Assembly (NCBI RefSeq): GCF_015291665.1
Contig: NZ_CP030048.1
Coordinates: forward strand, 6,262,001 to 6,326,000
Reading direction: 5' to 3'
From: Bradyrhizobium sp. CCBAU 53338
GTDB lineage: Bacteria > Pseudomonadota > Alphaproteobacteria > Rhizobiales > Xanthobacteraceae
DNA length: 64,000 bases
Every line of letters begins with the position of its first letter. The stretch's first letter is position 1. Of this stretch, positions 7,448-17,612 are shown piece by piece. Made by a program: the position numbers and the translations under genes. A model generated the notes under the pieces. The model worked only from the letters and a program-made list of their open reading frames with translations. It was not told the DNA's origin and did not search any database.

Positions 7448-9424
7448 CTACGCCGCGCGCACCGTATCCAGGAACTTGCCGACCTCGAACTTGAGGCGGT
7501 TGCTGTCGCCCGACAGAGACCTCGCCGCCGACAGCACCTGCGCCGATGCCGAGCCGGTCTCGACCGCGCCGTGGCGCACGTTGCTGATGTTGGCGCTGAC
7601 CTGCGTGGTGCCGGCAGCCGCGCTCTGGACGTTGCGCGAGATCTCGCTGGTCGCGGCGCCCTGCTCTTCGACGGCGGCCGCGATGGTCGACGAGATCTCC
7701 GACAGGCGCTCGATGGTGCCGCCGATGGTCCTGATCGCGCCGACGGACTCGTTGGTGGCGCCCTGGATGCTGGCGATCTGCTGACCGATCTCGCCGGTCG
7801 CCTTCGCGGTCTGCTCGGCCAGCGCCTTCACCTCCGAAGCGACCACCGCAAAGCCGCGCCCGGCCTCGCCCGCGCGCGCCGCCTCGATGGTGGCGTTCAG
7901 CGCCAGCAGATTGGTCTGGCCGGCGATGGCGTTGATGAGCTCGACCACGTCGCCGATGCGGGCGGCAGCCCTGGACAATTCGCTGACGCGATCGTTGGTC
8001 TGGCCGGCCTGGCTGACGGCCTCGCCGGCGATGCGCGCCGAGGCCTGCACCTGGCGGCTGATCTCGTTGACCGAGGCGGTCAGCTCCTCCGCGGCGGAGG
8101 CGACCGACTGCACGTTGGTGGCGGCTTCTTCCGAGGCGGCCTCGACCAGCGTCGCCAATTCGCTCGAGCGGCCCGCAGTCGTCGTCAGCGACGTCGCCGA
8201 CGCCTCGAGCTCGGTCGCCGCCGACGATACGGTCTCCACGATCTCGCCGATCGCGCCTTCGAAATCGTCGGCCATGCGGATCATGTCGGCGCGGCGGCGC
8301 TCGGCGGCGAGCTTGTCCTGCCTGATCTTCTCTTCGGCTTCGTCGCGCGCCTTCTGCTCGGCATTGAGCTTGAAGGTCTCGACGGCCTGCGCGATCTCCC
8401 CGATCTCGTCGGGACGGCCGAGGCCCGGCAGCACGATGGCGAAATTGCCCTTGGCGAGTTCGATCATCGCCGCCCGCATCGCCGCGAGCGGCTTCGACAC
8501 CGAACGGCCGATGAAGACCCCGAGGCCGAGCACGCCGGACGCGATCAGCGCGATCGCGACGGCGATCCAGAACTGGATACCGTCGCGCTCGGCATCGTTG
8601 AGCCGGTCGGCTTCGGCGCGGATGCCGTCGACCGCGTTCGAGACCTGCGCGATCACGGGCTCGACCGCCGCGAACGCCTCCGACATCGCCTTCAATTCCG
8701 TCGCGAGCTTCAAGGCGGTCTCCATCCAGGCGGCGAAGTCGCGCTGATAGTCGGCGAGCTTCTGCCGCAGCTCGGTCTTCGCCGTCTCGGGAATGGCGGC
8801 CGCGTCGATGCCGGCCGAAAATTCCGACGCGCGCTTCTTCATCTCGCCGCCGTATTTGGCGTCGCGACGCAGCATGAAATCCTTCTCGTGCCGGCGCATC
8901 ATCAGCATGATCACCTTGAGCGGGGCATCGTGGAGCTGATCGACCTTGCTCTCGATCTCGTGGACGGAGCCGCGCAGGCGGCCTTCGAGGCCTGAATTCT
9001 CGTTTAGCCCGAGCCGCAGCCGCTCCTCGACCACCGCGGCGAAACGTGCCTGATAGCTCTTCAGCGACGCGTTCATCGCGTCGATCTTCTGTGCGAGCTC
9101 AGGCTTGCCGAGCGCCGCGATCCGGCCGCGGAGCCTTTCGATGTCGGCAGCGACTTCCTTGCCGATCTCGACCTGGCGCTGGGCCCTGGCCGCATCGCCG
9201 CGCAGCAGGAAATCCTTCTCGGCGCGGCGGCCTTCCAGCAGCTCGACCGCGATCCTGTTGTTCAGCTCGAACATCGTGCGCGCGTTATCGGCAGCGTCGC
9301 GATAGACGCCCATCGCGCGCTCGCCGTAGAGATGAATGCCGCCGATGAGGACCACGCCGGCGACGCCGATGACGCCGATCGCAGTGATCTTGTGGGTGAG
9401 CCGGAGGGAGAGAAGCCGCATCAT
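7448..9424 (-). CDS. Methyl-accepting chemotaxis protein
   Basis: This is a membrane chemoreceptor of about 658 residues. A short N-terminal tail is followed by transmembrane helix 1 ([20 protein letters not shown]), a roughly 250-residue helical periplasmic sensor with repeated KDF(L/M)LRRDA-type segments suggesting a helical-bimodular ligand domain, and transmembrane helix 2 near residues 283-305. A HAMP linker and a cytoplasmic signalling hairpin follow, with the conserved tip [22 protein letters not shown] at 9430 and ATG at 9424 or 9421 are all possible starts; a weak GGTGA favours one of the ATGs. No che gene is adjacent, so it is an orphan receptor presumed to feed a remote CheA/CheW cluster. 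Confidence 0.92.
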   Translation of the reverse strand: MMRLLSLRLTHKITAIGVIGVAGVVLIGGIHLYGERAMGVYRDAADNARTMFELNNRIAVELLEGRRAEKDFLLRGDAARAQRQVEIGKEVAADIERLRGRIAALGKPELAQKIDAMNASLKSYQARFAAVVEERLRLGLNENSGLEGRLRGSVHEIESKVDQLHDAPLKVIMLMMRRHEKDFMLRRDAKYGGEMKKRASEFSAGIDAAAIPETAKTELRQKLADYQRDFAAWMETALKLATELKAMSEAFAAVEPVIAQVSNAVDGIRAEADRLNDAERDGIQFWIAVAIALIASGVLGLGVFIGRSVSKPLAAMRAAMIELAKGNFAIVLPGLGRPDEIGEIAQAVETFKLNAEQKARDEAEEKIRQDKLAAERRRADMIRMADDFEGAIGEIVETVSSAATELEASATSLTTTAGRSSELATLVEAASEEAATNVQSVASAAEELTASVNEISRQVQASARIAGEAVSQAGQTNDRVSELSRAAARIGDVVELINAIAGQTNLLALNATIEAARAGEAGRGFAVVASEVKALAEQTAKATGEIGQQIASIQGATNESVGAIRTIGGTIERLSEISSTIAAAVEEQGAATSEISRNVQSAAAGTTQVSANISNVRHGAVETGSASAQVLSAARSLSGDSNRLKFEVGKFLDTVRAA

Positions 9425-9555
9425 GTTCACCAGGCCGGTTGTGACTGATGCGGTTCATGAGGCGCTAACGCGTCAAAAACTCCGTTAATTTGCGGGCACG
9501 TAAGATTACGCGTATTGTGACAGAATGCACGTCAGAGTGCACAAGCAGAGCTCAA

Positions 9556-9585
9556 CAAAAAGCACGGCGCTCATCGCGCCGTGCT
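9556..9585 (-). terminator. Terminator of thiolase gene
   Basis: A perfect 10-bp stem AGCACGGCGC/GCGCCGTGCT with a TCATC-side 5-nt loop is followed on the minus strand by TTTTT. It lies 30 bases past the thiolase stop. Confidence 0.85.
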
Positions 9586-9615
9586 GCTTGCGACGTCGTC
9601 AGTGAGGCGATGGCC

Positions 9616-10788
9616 TCAGCTGTAGATCTCGAACAAGCCGGCGCCGCCCTGGCCGCCGCCGATGCACATGGTCACGACGCCCCACTTGGCCTTGCGGCGG
9701 GCGCCTTCCTGCAGCAGATGGCCGGTGAGACGGGCGCCGGTCATGCCGAAGGGATGGCCGATCGCGATCGAGCCGCCGTTGACATTGTACTTCTCGGGAT
9801 CGATGCCGAGCTTGTCGCGCGAATAGAGGCACTGGCTGGCGAAAGCTTCGTTGAGCTCCCAGAGATCGATGTCGTCGATCTTCAGGCCGTGACGCTTGAG
9901 CAGCTTCGGCACGGCGAAGATCGGGCCGATCCCCATCTCGTCGGGCTCGCAGCCTGCGGCCGCCCAGGCGACGAAACGGCCGAGCGGCTTGAGGCCGCGC
10001 TTCTCGGCGTCCTTGGCTTCCATCAGCACCACGGCGGCGGCGCCGTCGGAGAGCTGGCTGGCATTGCCGGCAGTGACGTACTTGCCGGGACCCTTCACCG
10101 GCTCGAGCTTGGCGAGCCCCTCCAGCGTGGTCTCCGGACGATTGCACTCGTCGCGGTCGACGACGTAGTCGACGATGCTCTCGGCCTTGGTGGCCTTGTC
10201 GACCACCTTCATCCTTGTCTTCATCGGGACGATCTCGTCCTTGAACTTGTTGGCCTGCTGGGCGGCGGCCATGCGGCGCTGCGACTCCAGCGAATACTCG
10301 TCCTGGTATTCGCGGCTGAGCTTGTAGCGCTCGGCGACGATGTCGGCGGTATCGATCATCGCCATGAAGATGTCGGGCGCGGTCTTCAGCAGTTCGGGAT
10401 CGATCGATTCCTTCGGCGTGCCGCCGCCGGGGATCGAGATGCTCTCGACGCCGCCTGCGACGATGCAGTCGGCGCCGTCGGAGCGGATCGAGTTCGCGGC
10501 CATCGCGATGGTCTGGAGCCCCGAGGAGCAGAAGCGGTTCACCGAGACGCCGCCGGTCGACTTCGGCAGGCCGGCGAGCAGCGCGGCTTGGCGGCCGATG
10601 TTGGGCGCACCATGGGCGCAATTGCCGAGATAGCAATCCTCGACATAATCCTTGTCGACGCCGGCGCGGTCGACCGCGTGGTGAATGGCGTGCGCCGCGA
10701 GCGACATCGGCGGCGTGATGTTGAATCCGCCGCGGCCGGATTTGGCGAGGCCCGTGCGCGCGTAGGAAACGATGACGGCTTCACGCAT
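9616..10788 (-). CDS. Acetyl-CoA acetyltransferase / thiolase family
   Basis: The 390-residue thiolase carries the nucleophile C87 in [11 protein letters not shown]345 in [10 protein letters not shown] and the second active cysteine C375 in TMCIGGGQG, the complete thiolase triad. It should condense or cleave acyl-CoA plus acetyl-CoA; whether the physiological direction is beta-oxidation or acetoacetyl-CoA formation cannot be read from sequence. ATG at 10788 is preceded by AGGGAG at good spacing. It is monocistronic, between the serA terminator and its own terminator. The position near two phasins is compatible with PHA metabolism, but that link is inference. Confidence 0.92.
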   Translation of the reverse strand: MREAVIVSYARTGLAKSGRGGFNITPPMSLAAHAIHHAVDRAGVDKDYVEDCYLGNCAHGAPNIGRQAALLAGLPKSTGGVSVNRFCSSGLQTIAMAANSIRSDGADCIVAGGVESISIPGGGTPKESIDPELLKTAPDIFMAMIDTADIVAERYKLSREYQDEYSLESQRRMAAAQQANKFKDEIVPMKTRMKVVDKATKAESIVDYVVDRDECNRPETTLEGLAKLEPVKGPGKYVTAGNASQLSDGAAAVVLMEAKDAEKRGLKPLGRFVAWAAAGCEPDEMGIGPIFAVPKLLKRHGLKIDDIDLWELNEAFASQCLYSRDKLGIDPEKYNVNGGSIAIGHPFGMTGARLTGHLLQEGARRKAKWGVVTMCIGGGQGGAGLFEIYS

Positions 10789-10879
10789 TGTTTTCTCCCT
10801 TTCGAACGATGGTACGGAGGCGCTGGTCAGAAGCGTTCTCTGGCCGCCATTGGTACACAAAGATTGGCCGGCGCGACAA

Positions 10880-10911
10880 TAAAAACGCCGCCTCCGGTGA
10901 CAGAGGCGGCG
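10880..10911 (-). terminator. Terminator downstream of serA
   Basis: A 9-bp stem CGCCGCCTC/GAGGCGGCG with an 8-nt loop is followed on the minus strand by TTTTT. It lies about 100 bases after serA and before the thiolase promoter region. Confidence 0.8.
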
Positions 10912-10978
10912 CTGTTCCGCGGGTCGGAATATATCGGCACCAGGCGCTGTGAAATCCGACTCTGTCGGCTTGCTGTGT

Positions 10979-11002
10979 CACCTCTCCCCAGCGGGAGAGG
11001 TG
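10979..11002. repeat. CCTCTCC-type palindrome behind serA
   Basis: CACCTCTCCC and GGGAGAGGTG form a 10-bp stem with a 4-nt loop, ending 5 bases before the serA stop codon. There is no T run, so it is a repeat rather than the terminator. Confidence 0.7.
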
Positions 11003-11007
11003 AAGAA

Positions 11008-12597
11008 TCAGAACGTCAGCGCCTTGACCTGCTTGACCTGCGGCAGGGCCTGCACCTTGGCGAGCAAATCGGCCGGCACCGCGCCGTCGACCTCGACCAG
11101 CGCGATGGCGTCGCCACCCTGCGAGACACGGCCGAGATGGAAGGTCGCGATGTTGATCTTGGCATCGCCGAGGAGGCCCGCGAACTTGCCGATGAAGCCC
11201 GGCTTGTCCTCGTTGGTGACGTAGATCATCGACTTGCCGAACTCGGCATCGACGCGGATGCCCTTGATGTCGACGAGGCGCGGCTTGCCGTCGTGATAGA
11301 CGGTGCCTGAGACAGAGCGCTCCTGCCGTTCGGTCGCGACCGTGACGGTGATCAGGCTCTCATAGTCGCTCTGCGCGGCGCGGGTCACCTCGTCGACCAC
11401 CATGCCGCGCTCCTTGGCGACGACGGGGGCGGAGACGACATTGACCTCGCCCAGCATCGGGCGCAGCAGGCCCGACAGCACCGCGGAGGTCAGCGCCTTG
11501 ATCTTCATTTCGGCGACGTGACCCTCATAGGTGATCGTGACCTTAGAGATGCCGGTCTCGGTGAGCTGGCCGGCGAACGAGCCCAGCTTCTCGGCGAGCG
11601 TGATGAACGGCTTGAGCTTCGGCGCTTCTTCCGCGGTGATCGACGGGAAATTGATGGCGTTGGAGATCGCGCCGGAGATGAGGTAGTCCGACATCTGCTC
11701 GGCGACCTGGAGCGCGACGTTCTCCTGCGCTTCGGTGGTGGACGCACCGAGATGCGGCGTGCAGATCACGTTGGGATGGCCGAACAGCACGTTGGCGGTC
11801 GCGGGCTCCTCGACGAACACGTCGAAGGCGGCGCCGGCAATGTGCTTGGAATTGAGCGCATCGACCACGGCGTGCTCGTCGACGAGGCCGCCGCGGGCGC
11901 AGTTGATCAGGCGCACGCCCTTCTTCATCTTGGCGATCGCGGCCGCGTCGATGATGTTCCTGGTCTTCTCGGTCAGCGGCGTATGCAGCGTGATGAAGTC
12001 GGCGCGCTTGAGCAGATCATCGAGCTCCACCTTCTCGACGCCGATGTCCTTGGCACGCTCCGGCGACAGGAACGGATCGAACGCGACCACCTTCATGCGC
12101 AGGCCGAGCGCGCGGTCGGCGACGATCGAGCCGATGTTGCCGCAGCCGACCACGCCGAGCACCTTGCCGGTGATCTCGACGCCCATGAAGCGGTTCTTCT
12201 CCCACTTGCCGGCCTGGGTCGAGGCGTCGGCCTGCGGGATCTCGCGGGCCAGCGCCAGCATGAGCGTAATCGCATGCTCGGCAGTCGTGATCGAATTGCC
12301 GAACGGCGTGTTCATCACGATGATGCCCTTGGCCGTGGCGGCGGGGATCTCGACATTGTCGACGCCGATCCCGGCGCGGCCGATCACCTTGAGGTTGGTC
12401 GCCTTCTCCAGGATCTTCGCGGTCGCTTTCGTCGCGGAGCGGATCGCGAGGCCGTCGTAATTGCCGATGATCTCGGCGAGCTTGTCCTTGTCCTTGCCGA
12501 GGTTGGGCTGGAAGTCGACCTCGACGCCGCGATCCCTGAAGATCTGCACGGCGGCGGGAGAGAGCGCGTCGGAAATGAGAACTTTGGGTTTGGTCAT
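11008..12597 (-). CDS. serA: D-3-phosphoglycerate dehydrogenase
   Basis: SerA oxidizes 3-phosphoglycerate to 3-phosphohydroxypyruvate with NAD, the first step of serine synthesis. The 529-residue protein is the long type. The N-terminal substrate half is split around a Rossmann domain (GVVGCGNIGSIVADRALG), with catalytic positions in NCARGGLVDE and the CTPHLGAST histidine. An intervening domain precedes a C-terminal ACT domain from about residue 455 (DKPGFIGKFAGLLGDAKINI), the usual site of serine feedback. The start at 12597 (MTKPKVLISDALSP) matches the family. It lies 125 bases downstream of serC in the same direction, forming a serC-serA unit interrupted by a palindromic repeat. Confidence 0.96.
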   Translation of the reverse strand: MTKPKVLISDALSPAAVQIFRDRGVEVDFQPNLGKDKDKLAEIIGNYDGLAIRSATKATAKILEKATNLKVIGRAGIGVDNVEIPAATAKGIIVMNTPFGNSITTAEHAITLMLALAREIPQADASTQAGKWEKNRFMGVEITGKVLGVVGCGNIGSIVADRALGLRMKVVAFDPFLSPERAKDIGVEKVELDDLLKRADFITLHTPLTEKTRNIIDAAAIAKMKKGVRLINCARGGLVDEHAVVDALNSKHIAGAAFDVFVEEPATANVLFGHPNVICTPHLGASTTEAQENVALQVAEQMSDYLISGAISNAINFPSITAEEAPKLKPFITLAEKLGSFAGQLTETGISKVTITYEGHVAEMKIKALTSAVLSGLLRPMLGEVNVVSAPVVAKERGMVVDEVTRAAQSDYESLITVTVATERQERSVSGTVYHDGKPRLVDIKGIRVDAEFGKSMIYVTNEDKPGFIGKFAGLLGDAKINIATFHLGRVSQGGDAIALVEVDGAVPADLLAKVQALPQVKQVKALTF

Positions 12598-12633
12598 GGG
12601 GATGATCCGTGGTGCGAGCTGCATTTACGGAAC

Positions 12634-12704
12634 GTCATCCGCGGGCCTGACCCGCGGATCCATCTCTTGAGCGATGGATGACCGGGTCAAGCCCGGCCAT
12701 GACG
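12634..12704. repeat. Multi-hairpin intergenic repeat between serC and serA
   Basis: Nested inverted repeats are present: outer GTCAT/ATGAC, ATCCGCGGG/CCCGCGGAT around CCTGA, CCATC/GATGG, and CCGGG/CCCGG. The element sits in the serC-serA spacer, where it could affect mRNA stability or relative expression. Confidence 0.75.
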
Positions 12705-12722
12705 AGGATGGGGTGAAACGCG

Positions 12723-13895
<1,173 letters not shown>

Positions 13896-13896
13896 G

Positions 13897-13965
13897 ATCT
13901 ACCCTTCCAGATAGTAAGCCTCCCGTTGGGGGGAGGTGTCCCGCCGCGGCTGATACGGGAATCGG
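13897..13965 (-). ncRNA. serC leader RNA-like element
   Basis: On the minus strand just before the serC ATG three stems can be drawn: TCCCG/CGGGA, CCTCCC/GGGAGG with a short loop, and CTATC/GGTAG whose loop contains the GGAAG Shine-Dalgarno. The alphaproteobacterial serC leader family (Corbino-type motif) is described as a leader whose last stem overlaps the serC ribosome site, which this fits. No covariance search was run, and the ligand, if any, is unknown. Confidence 0.6.
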
Positions 13966-13974
13966 GAAGGCCAG

Positions 13975-14181
13975 TCAAGGAAGTTCAGGCGCCTCACGCT
14001 GGAGTGATGGCTCCTCCGGAGCGATACCAGGGGATGCGACAGGCGCGAGCGCGTTCAGCAAGTCGGTGGCCTCGCTGATCAATTGCGCGGCACGGCGGCG
14101 GCTGCCGACCTTCAAAATGCACTTGTCGTTGGCCTGCACAACGTAATCGTTGCCGACCTTGATCATCGAATAGCTTGTCAT
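13975..14181 (-). CDS. Small conserved hypothetical protein
   Basis: The 68-residue product begins MTSYSMIKVGNDYVVQANDK and continues with a CILKVGSRRRAAQLISEATDLL segment, then a Pro/Glu-rich tail. The start at 14181 is preceded by GGGGA. The pattern (beta-strand pair followed by a helix) resembles small proteins I know only as hypothetical in Bradyrhizobium and Rhodopseudomonas. No catalytic motif, signal peptide or membrane segment is visible. It ends just before the serC leader. Confidence 0.65.
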   Translation of the reverse strand: MTSYSMIKVGNDYVVQANDKCILKVGSRRRAAQLISEATDLLNALAPVASPGIAPEEPSLQREAPELP

Positions 14182-14338
14182 CGAAATCCCCGAACCAACC
14201 GAGCCCGGTTTCAGACGCTCCGTAGCACCCTTCGTTCCGCGATCCACGTGAACGACGAACGGGTAGTTTATCAGCTGTTAAGATGAACGAAGGCGCGATC
14301 CGATTTCGTTGATCGCGCAACGCTCGCCGCGCGCTGCG

Positions 14339-14803
14339 TCAAAAGCGGACAGTCATGCCGGCGTGGCTCAATGCAAATCCGAGACGCTTGTAGAAGCGCT
14401 GCGCGTCGACGCGGCTCGAATGCGTCAGCAATTCGACCAGGTTGCAGCCGCGCGCTTTGGCTTCCGCGATTGCCCATTGCACCAATTGCTCGCCGATGCC
14501 GCGGCTGCGGCAGTCGGAGGCAACGCGGACATCCTCGAGCAGAGCACGAATGCCGCCTTGGGAACTGATGCCCGGAAGCACCGCGAGCTGCAGGCAGCCG
14601 ACCACCCTGCCCTCGCTTTCGGCAACGACCAATGTGAGATTCTGGTCGCGCTCGACGCGCTCGAACGCCTGATAGTAGACGACGGGAAGCGGATCCTCGA
14701 CGCGCTCGCGGCCGCGGCCGAGATGATCGTCGGCGAGCATCGCCACGATCGCGGACACGTCGTCGCGGCGCGCGGGGCGGATGGAGACGGACTTTTCGTT
14801 CAT
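14339..14803 (-). CDS. GNAT family N-acetyltransferase
   Basis: The 154-residue GNAT protein starts MNEKSVSIRPARRDDVSAIV. The acetyl-CoA-binding motif A is VRVASDCRSRGIGEQLVQWAI (Q/RxxGxG/A-like), and the C-terminal beta-bulge segment is AQRFYKRLGFALSHAG. The substrate is unknown. The start at 14803 follows an upstream stretch in the same frame that is only the antisense of the neighbouring GST gene. It lies 31 bases downstream of the GST gene on the same strand, so the two may be co-transcribed. Confidence 0.88.
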   Translation of the reverse strand: MNEKSVSIRPARRDDVSAIVAMLADDHLGRGRERVEDPLPVVYYQAFERVERDQNLTLVVAESEGRVVGCLQLAVLPGISSQGGIRALLEDVRVASDCRSRGIGEQLVQWAIAEAKARGCNLVELLTHSSRVDAQRFYKRLGFALSHAGMTVRF

Positions 14804-14834
14804 GCGGGTAGCTCCAGAACTCGGCGCGAAGGGC

Positions 14835-15425
14835 TCAGCGCACCGGTGGCAGACCGAGACAGGCCTCGGCTTCAGTGATCCAGCGGCGGATGGCGGCATA
14901 GCGGCCGAGATCGAAGCCGCCTTCATGCGCGAGGCGCGTATACGCGAGAAGCGAGACGTCCGCGAGCGAGACCGCATCGCCCGCGAAGACACGGCTCGCC
15001 GCCAGATGCTGCTCCATGCGGTCGAGCGCCGCATAGCCGCGCTTGACCTTGTCAGGATCGAGCTCGGAGGCGGCCTTGCCGAGATAGACCATCTGGAAAC
15101 GGCACACCGCGACATAAGGCTCGTGGCTGTACTGCTCCCAGAACAGCCATTCGTCCATCTTGGCGGCGGCAAAGGCGTCGCGCGGAACGAGTGCGCTGTC
15201 GCGGGCGAGATAGCGGATGATGGCGTTGGACTGCGCCAGCGTGCGGCCGTCGTCGAACGCGACGGTCGGAACCTGGCCGGCGCCGTTCATCTTCAGGAAT
15301 TGCGGCGTGCGCGTCTCGCCCTTGCGCGTATCGATCTCGATCCAGCGATAGGGCAATGCGAGATGATCGCAGACCCACTTCACCTTCAGACAATTGCCCG
15401 AATTGCTGTCGCCGTAGATTTGCAT
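14835..15425 (-). CDS. Glutathione S-transferase family protein
   Basis: The 196-residue GST has a thioredoxin-fold N-terminal half: MQIYGDSNSGNCLKVKWV, the cis-Pro region GAGQVPTVAFDD, and the glutathione-gamma-Glu contact QSNAIIRYLA. The all-helical C-terminal half contains the SLADVSLLAYTRLAHEGG motif. It probably conjugates or reduces small electrophiles; the substrate cannot be read. It is one of three GST-fold genes in the window (also 30021 and 37433), all divergent from each other. Confidence 0.9.
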   Translation of the reverse strand: MQIYGDSNSGNCLKVKWVCDHLALPYRWIEIDTRKGETRTPQFLKMNGAGQVPTVAFDDGRTLAQSNAIIRYLARDSALVPRDAFAAAKMDEWLFWEQYSHEPYVAVCRFQMVYLGKAASELDPDKVKRGYAALDRMEQHLAASRVFAGDAVSLADVSLLAYTRLAHEGGFDLGRYAAIRRWITEAEACLGLPPVR

Positions 15426-15499
15426 CGCTGCCGCCCCTTGTCGGGCGACAGAGCATCAGGACGCAGCCGAGCTGTCAACCGCGGCGGCGCGAGGGTGCA

Positions 15500-16378
15500 T
15501 CAGAACTTGTAACCGCCGCCGACGCGGAAATTGTTCAAGCCAACGGTGATGTCCTTGACGTTGGAAAAGCCGACATGCTCCCATTCGCCGCGAATGAGGA
15601 AGTTGCCGCAGATCGCGTATTCAATACCGATACCGGCGGTCCATCCGTACATGAACGCGTTCGCGCGCTGCTCGGTGCTCGCCCACGCGCCTGTGTCGAT
15701 CGTGTCCTGATGATGAGTCGTCGTGGTGACACCGCCGACCGTGACCGACGTATCGTAGTCGTCATGCTTGATGTAGGACACGGTCGCGAACCGCGAGACT
15801 TCGGCGCGCCCGATCGCCAGGCCTGCGAAAGCATAGGGCATGAAGTCGCCGCCGTCCCAACCAACCCGGCCGCGGAAAGTGGCGTAATCCTTGAGCTTCA
15901 GCGAAGCGCCGCCGCCGAGCGTGGTGACGTAAGTATAGGTGTGGCCAGTTGGCGCTGTCTCGCCGTCAAGGATGCGCGTCATGGAGTCGCTGGCCGAGCT
16001 CGCTATGTTGTTCATGTAGCTGTAATTTGCCTCGACGCCCATCACGGCATCGTAGAGCTGCCAGTTCTTGCCAACATAGGCGCCGAACCCTGTCGACTGC
16101 ACGTGGTTCTTCGGCAGCAGCGACCATCCGCCGACCGGCGCCTGGAGGATGCTGTTGCGAAGCATGAAGTCGGTCATCGACTTCGGAGCGTGGCTGAAAT
16201 CGATGTCGGTCGTAGCGAAGCCGAACTGGCCGCCGACATAAAAGCCTTCCCAATTCTGGGATGTCCTCGACAGTCCGTCGGTGAAGCCGCCGCGCAGGAC
16301 GGGCAGATCGGAGAGATCGGCCGCGTGTGCGGCGGACACAGATCCGAACACCGCTGCCACCAACCAAAGCCTACGCAT
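15500..16378 (-). CDS. Outer membrane beta-barrel protein (Omp25/31-like)
   Basis: The 292-residue precursor has a Sec signal peptide (MRRLWLVAAVFGSVSAAHA, cleavage near residue 19). The mature part carries GFYVGGQFGFA-like start strands, alternating amphipathic strands and the terminal strand NNFRVGGGYKF ending in Phe, the usual BAM signal. It resembles the Omp25/Omp31 porin-like group of Rhizobiales. GGAG lies seven bases before the ATG. A second barrel gene lies upstream on the same strand with its own terminator between them, so the two are separately expressed. Confidence 0.88.
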   Translation of the reverse strand: MRRLWLVAAVFGSVSAAHAADLSDLPVLRGGFTDGLSRTSQNWEGFYVGGQFGFATTDIDFSHAPKSMTDFMLRNSILQAPVGGWSLLPKNHVQSTGFGAYVGKNWQLYDAVMGVEANYSYMNNIASSASDSMTRILDGETAPTGHTYTYVTTLGGGASLKLKDYATFRGRVGWDGGDFMPYAFAGLAIGRAEVSRFATVSYIKHDDYDTSVTVGGVTTTTHHQDTIDTGAWASTEQRANAFMYGWTAGIGIEYAICGNFLIRGEWEHVGFSNVKDITVGLNNFRVGGGYKF

Positions 16379-16485
16379 TGCAACGCTCCATCGAACTCGA
16401 ACTGTCGAGCGTGATCATGGCTCGTTAACCTTAACCAATGGTTGCGTCCGGCGTTTTCGTCGCCGCTCGCCATGAAAAAAATGCA

Positions 16486-16518
16486 AAGCAAAACGGCGCG
16501 GGATGATCCCGCGCCGTT
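16486..16518 (-). terminator. Terminator of upstream outer-membrane gene
   Basis: A perfect 12-bp stem AACGGCGCGGGA/TCCCGCGCCGTT with a 3-nt loop is followed on the minus strand by TTTTGC and, further on, a longer T run. It lies 30 bases past the stop of the 16548-17384 gene. Confidence 0.8.
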
Positions 16519-16547
16519 AAGAGACGTTAAAGCGATGAGGCTCGCGA

Positions 16548-17384
16548 TCAGCCCTTGGTGACGAGCGGCGGCGGCACGTAGGCCGGCGGGCTGTTGAGCT
16601 CCCAGCGCACGCCGAGCTTCACGTCGTTCGAGGTGATGTTCCTGACCTTGATGGTCGAGGGGCCGGCGGCGCTGCCATCGAACGCACGGAAGTTGCCGGG
16701 CGCAGCGTCGCCGAGATTCATGTAGCTGTAGGCCAGTTCGACGGTGAACCCGGGATTGACCTTGTAGGCGAGACCGGCATGGGCGGCCCATGCGAAGTTC
16801 CACTTACCGTTGTTGTCGAAATAGGTGACGCTGTTGGACAGCGCGCCGGCGGTGTAGCGGACGCCGTTATCCTGGAAGCCCGAGAGCTGGTTGTAGGAAC
16901 CACCGAGGCCGGCGCCGATGAACGGCGTGATGCACCACCAGGTACCGAGATCGACATAGGCGTTGGCCATGACGACCCACTCGGACTTGCTGCCGGTGTA
17001 GGTGTTGGCTTCGACATCGGCCGCGCCGAGAGCGACGCTCTGCGAACCGTGCAGGTTGGCCTTGCCGCGGTACTGGCCGGTCACGTCGGCACGGAACCAG
17101 TTGTTGAAGCGATAGCCGACACCGACGTCGAACAGCGGCGAGGAGTCGAAGCCAAGCCCGGCCGTCGTGGTCGGGAACGCCGCCGACGTCGCGCTGTCGA
17201 TGCTCTTTGCGCTCTGGTTGGTCATGCCGATATCGCCGCGCAGATACCAGCCGCCGAAATCAGCGGGCGGAGCGGGCGGCGCGTACATGGGGGGCGGAGC
17301 CGCGATCGGCATATCGGCGGCAAACGCCATCGACGAGATCAAGGATGCCGCACCCGCGGCAAGGAGAGACTTAACGCTACGCAT
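16548..17384 (-). CDS. Outer membrane beta-barrel protein
   Basis: The 278-residue precursor has a signal peptide (MRSVKSLLAAGAASLISSMAFA), then a Pro-rich segment (PIAAPPPMYAPPAPPADFGG) that leads into GWYLRGDIGMTNQ, a barrel start typical of rhizobial surface antigens. Repeated amphipathic strands follow, including DVGVGYRFNNWFRADVTGQY and AGLAYKVNPGFTVELAYSYMN. The C-terminus ends VTKG rather than Phe, which is less typical. The start at 17384 is chosen because AAGGACG lies at proper spacing and the signal peptide begins there. Confidence 0.85.
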   Translation of the reverse strand: MRSVKSLLAAGAASLISSMAFAADMPIAAPPPMYAPPAPPADFGGWYLRGDIGMTNQSAKSIDSATSAAFPTTTAGLGFDSSPLFDVGVGYRFNNWFRADVTGQYRGKANLHGSQSVALGAADVEANTYTGSKSEWVVMANAYVDLGTWWCITPFIGAGLGGSYNQLSGFQDNGVRYTAGALSNSVTYFDNNGKWNFAWAAHAGLAYKVNPGFTVELAYSYMNLGDAAPGNFRAFDGSAAGPSTIKVRNITSNDVKLGVRWELNSPPAYVPPPLVTKG

Positions 17385-17612
17385 TGGCTTCGTCCTTATG
17401 GCCGGTGAGGCTGAAAACGAGCGCCTCACGTTCTGGAAACTCACGAGCCGGACGATGGCAGCAAATGCTTAAGCGCCACTTAACCCTAATTTTTAAGGTT
17501 GATTTTTTCTGACTGCACACGCGGATGCGGCGCGAGCGTTGCAAAAATGCTGCGGTGGCGCGCCGCAATTGCTAACGATTGGTGAAGCCGCAATGCAGCG
17601 AAAGAAGGTTTA

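Noticed and set aside
7439-8995. 518-codon open frame on the plus strand
   Set aside because: It is antisense to the chemoreceptor gene, whose transmembrane, HAMP and signalling regions are all present.
9490-11310. 606-codon open frame on the plus strand
   Set aside because: It runs antisense to the thiolase and serA genes, which have full motifs and proper starts. High G+C lowers stop-codon frequency in the opposite frame.
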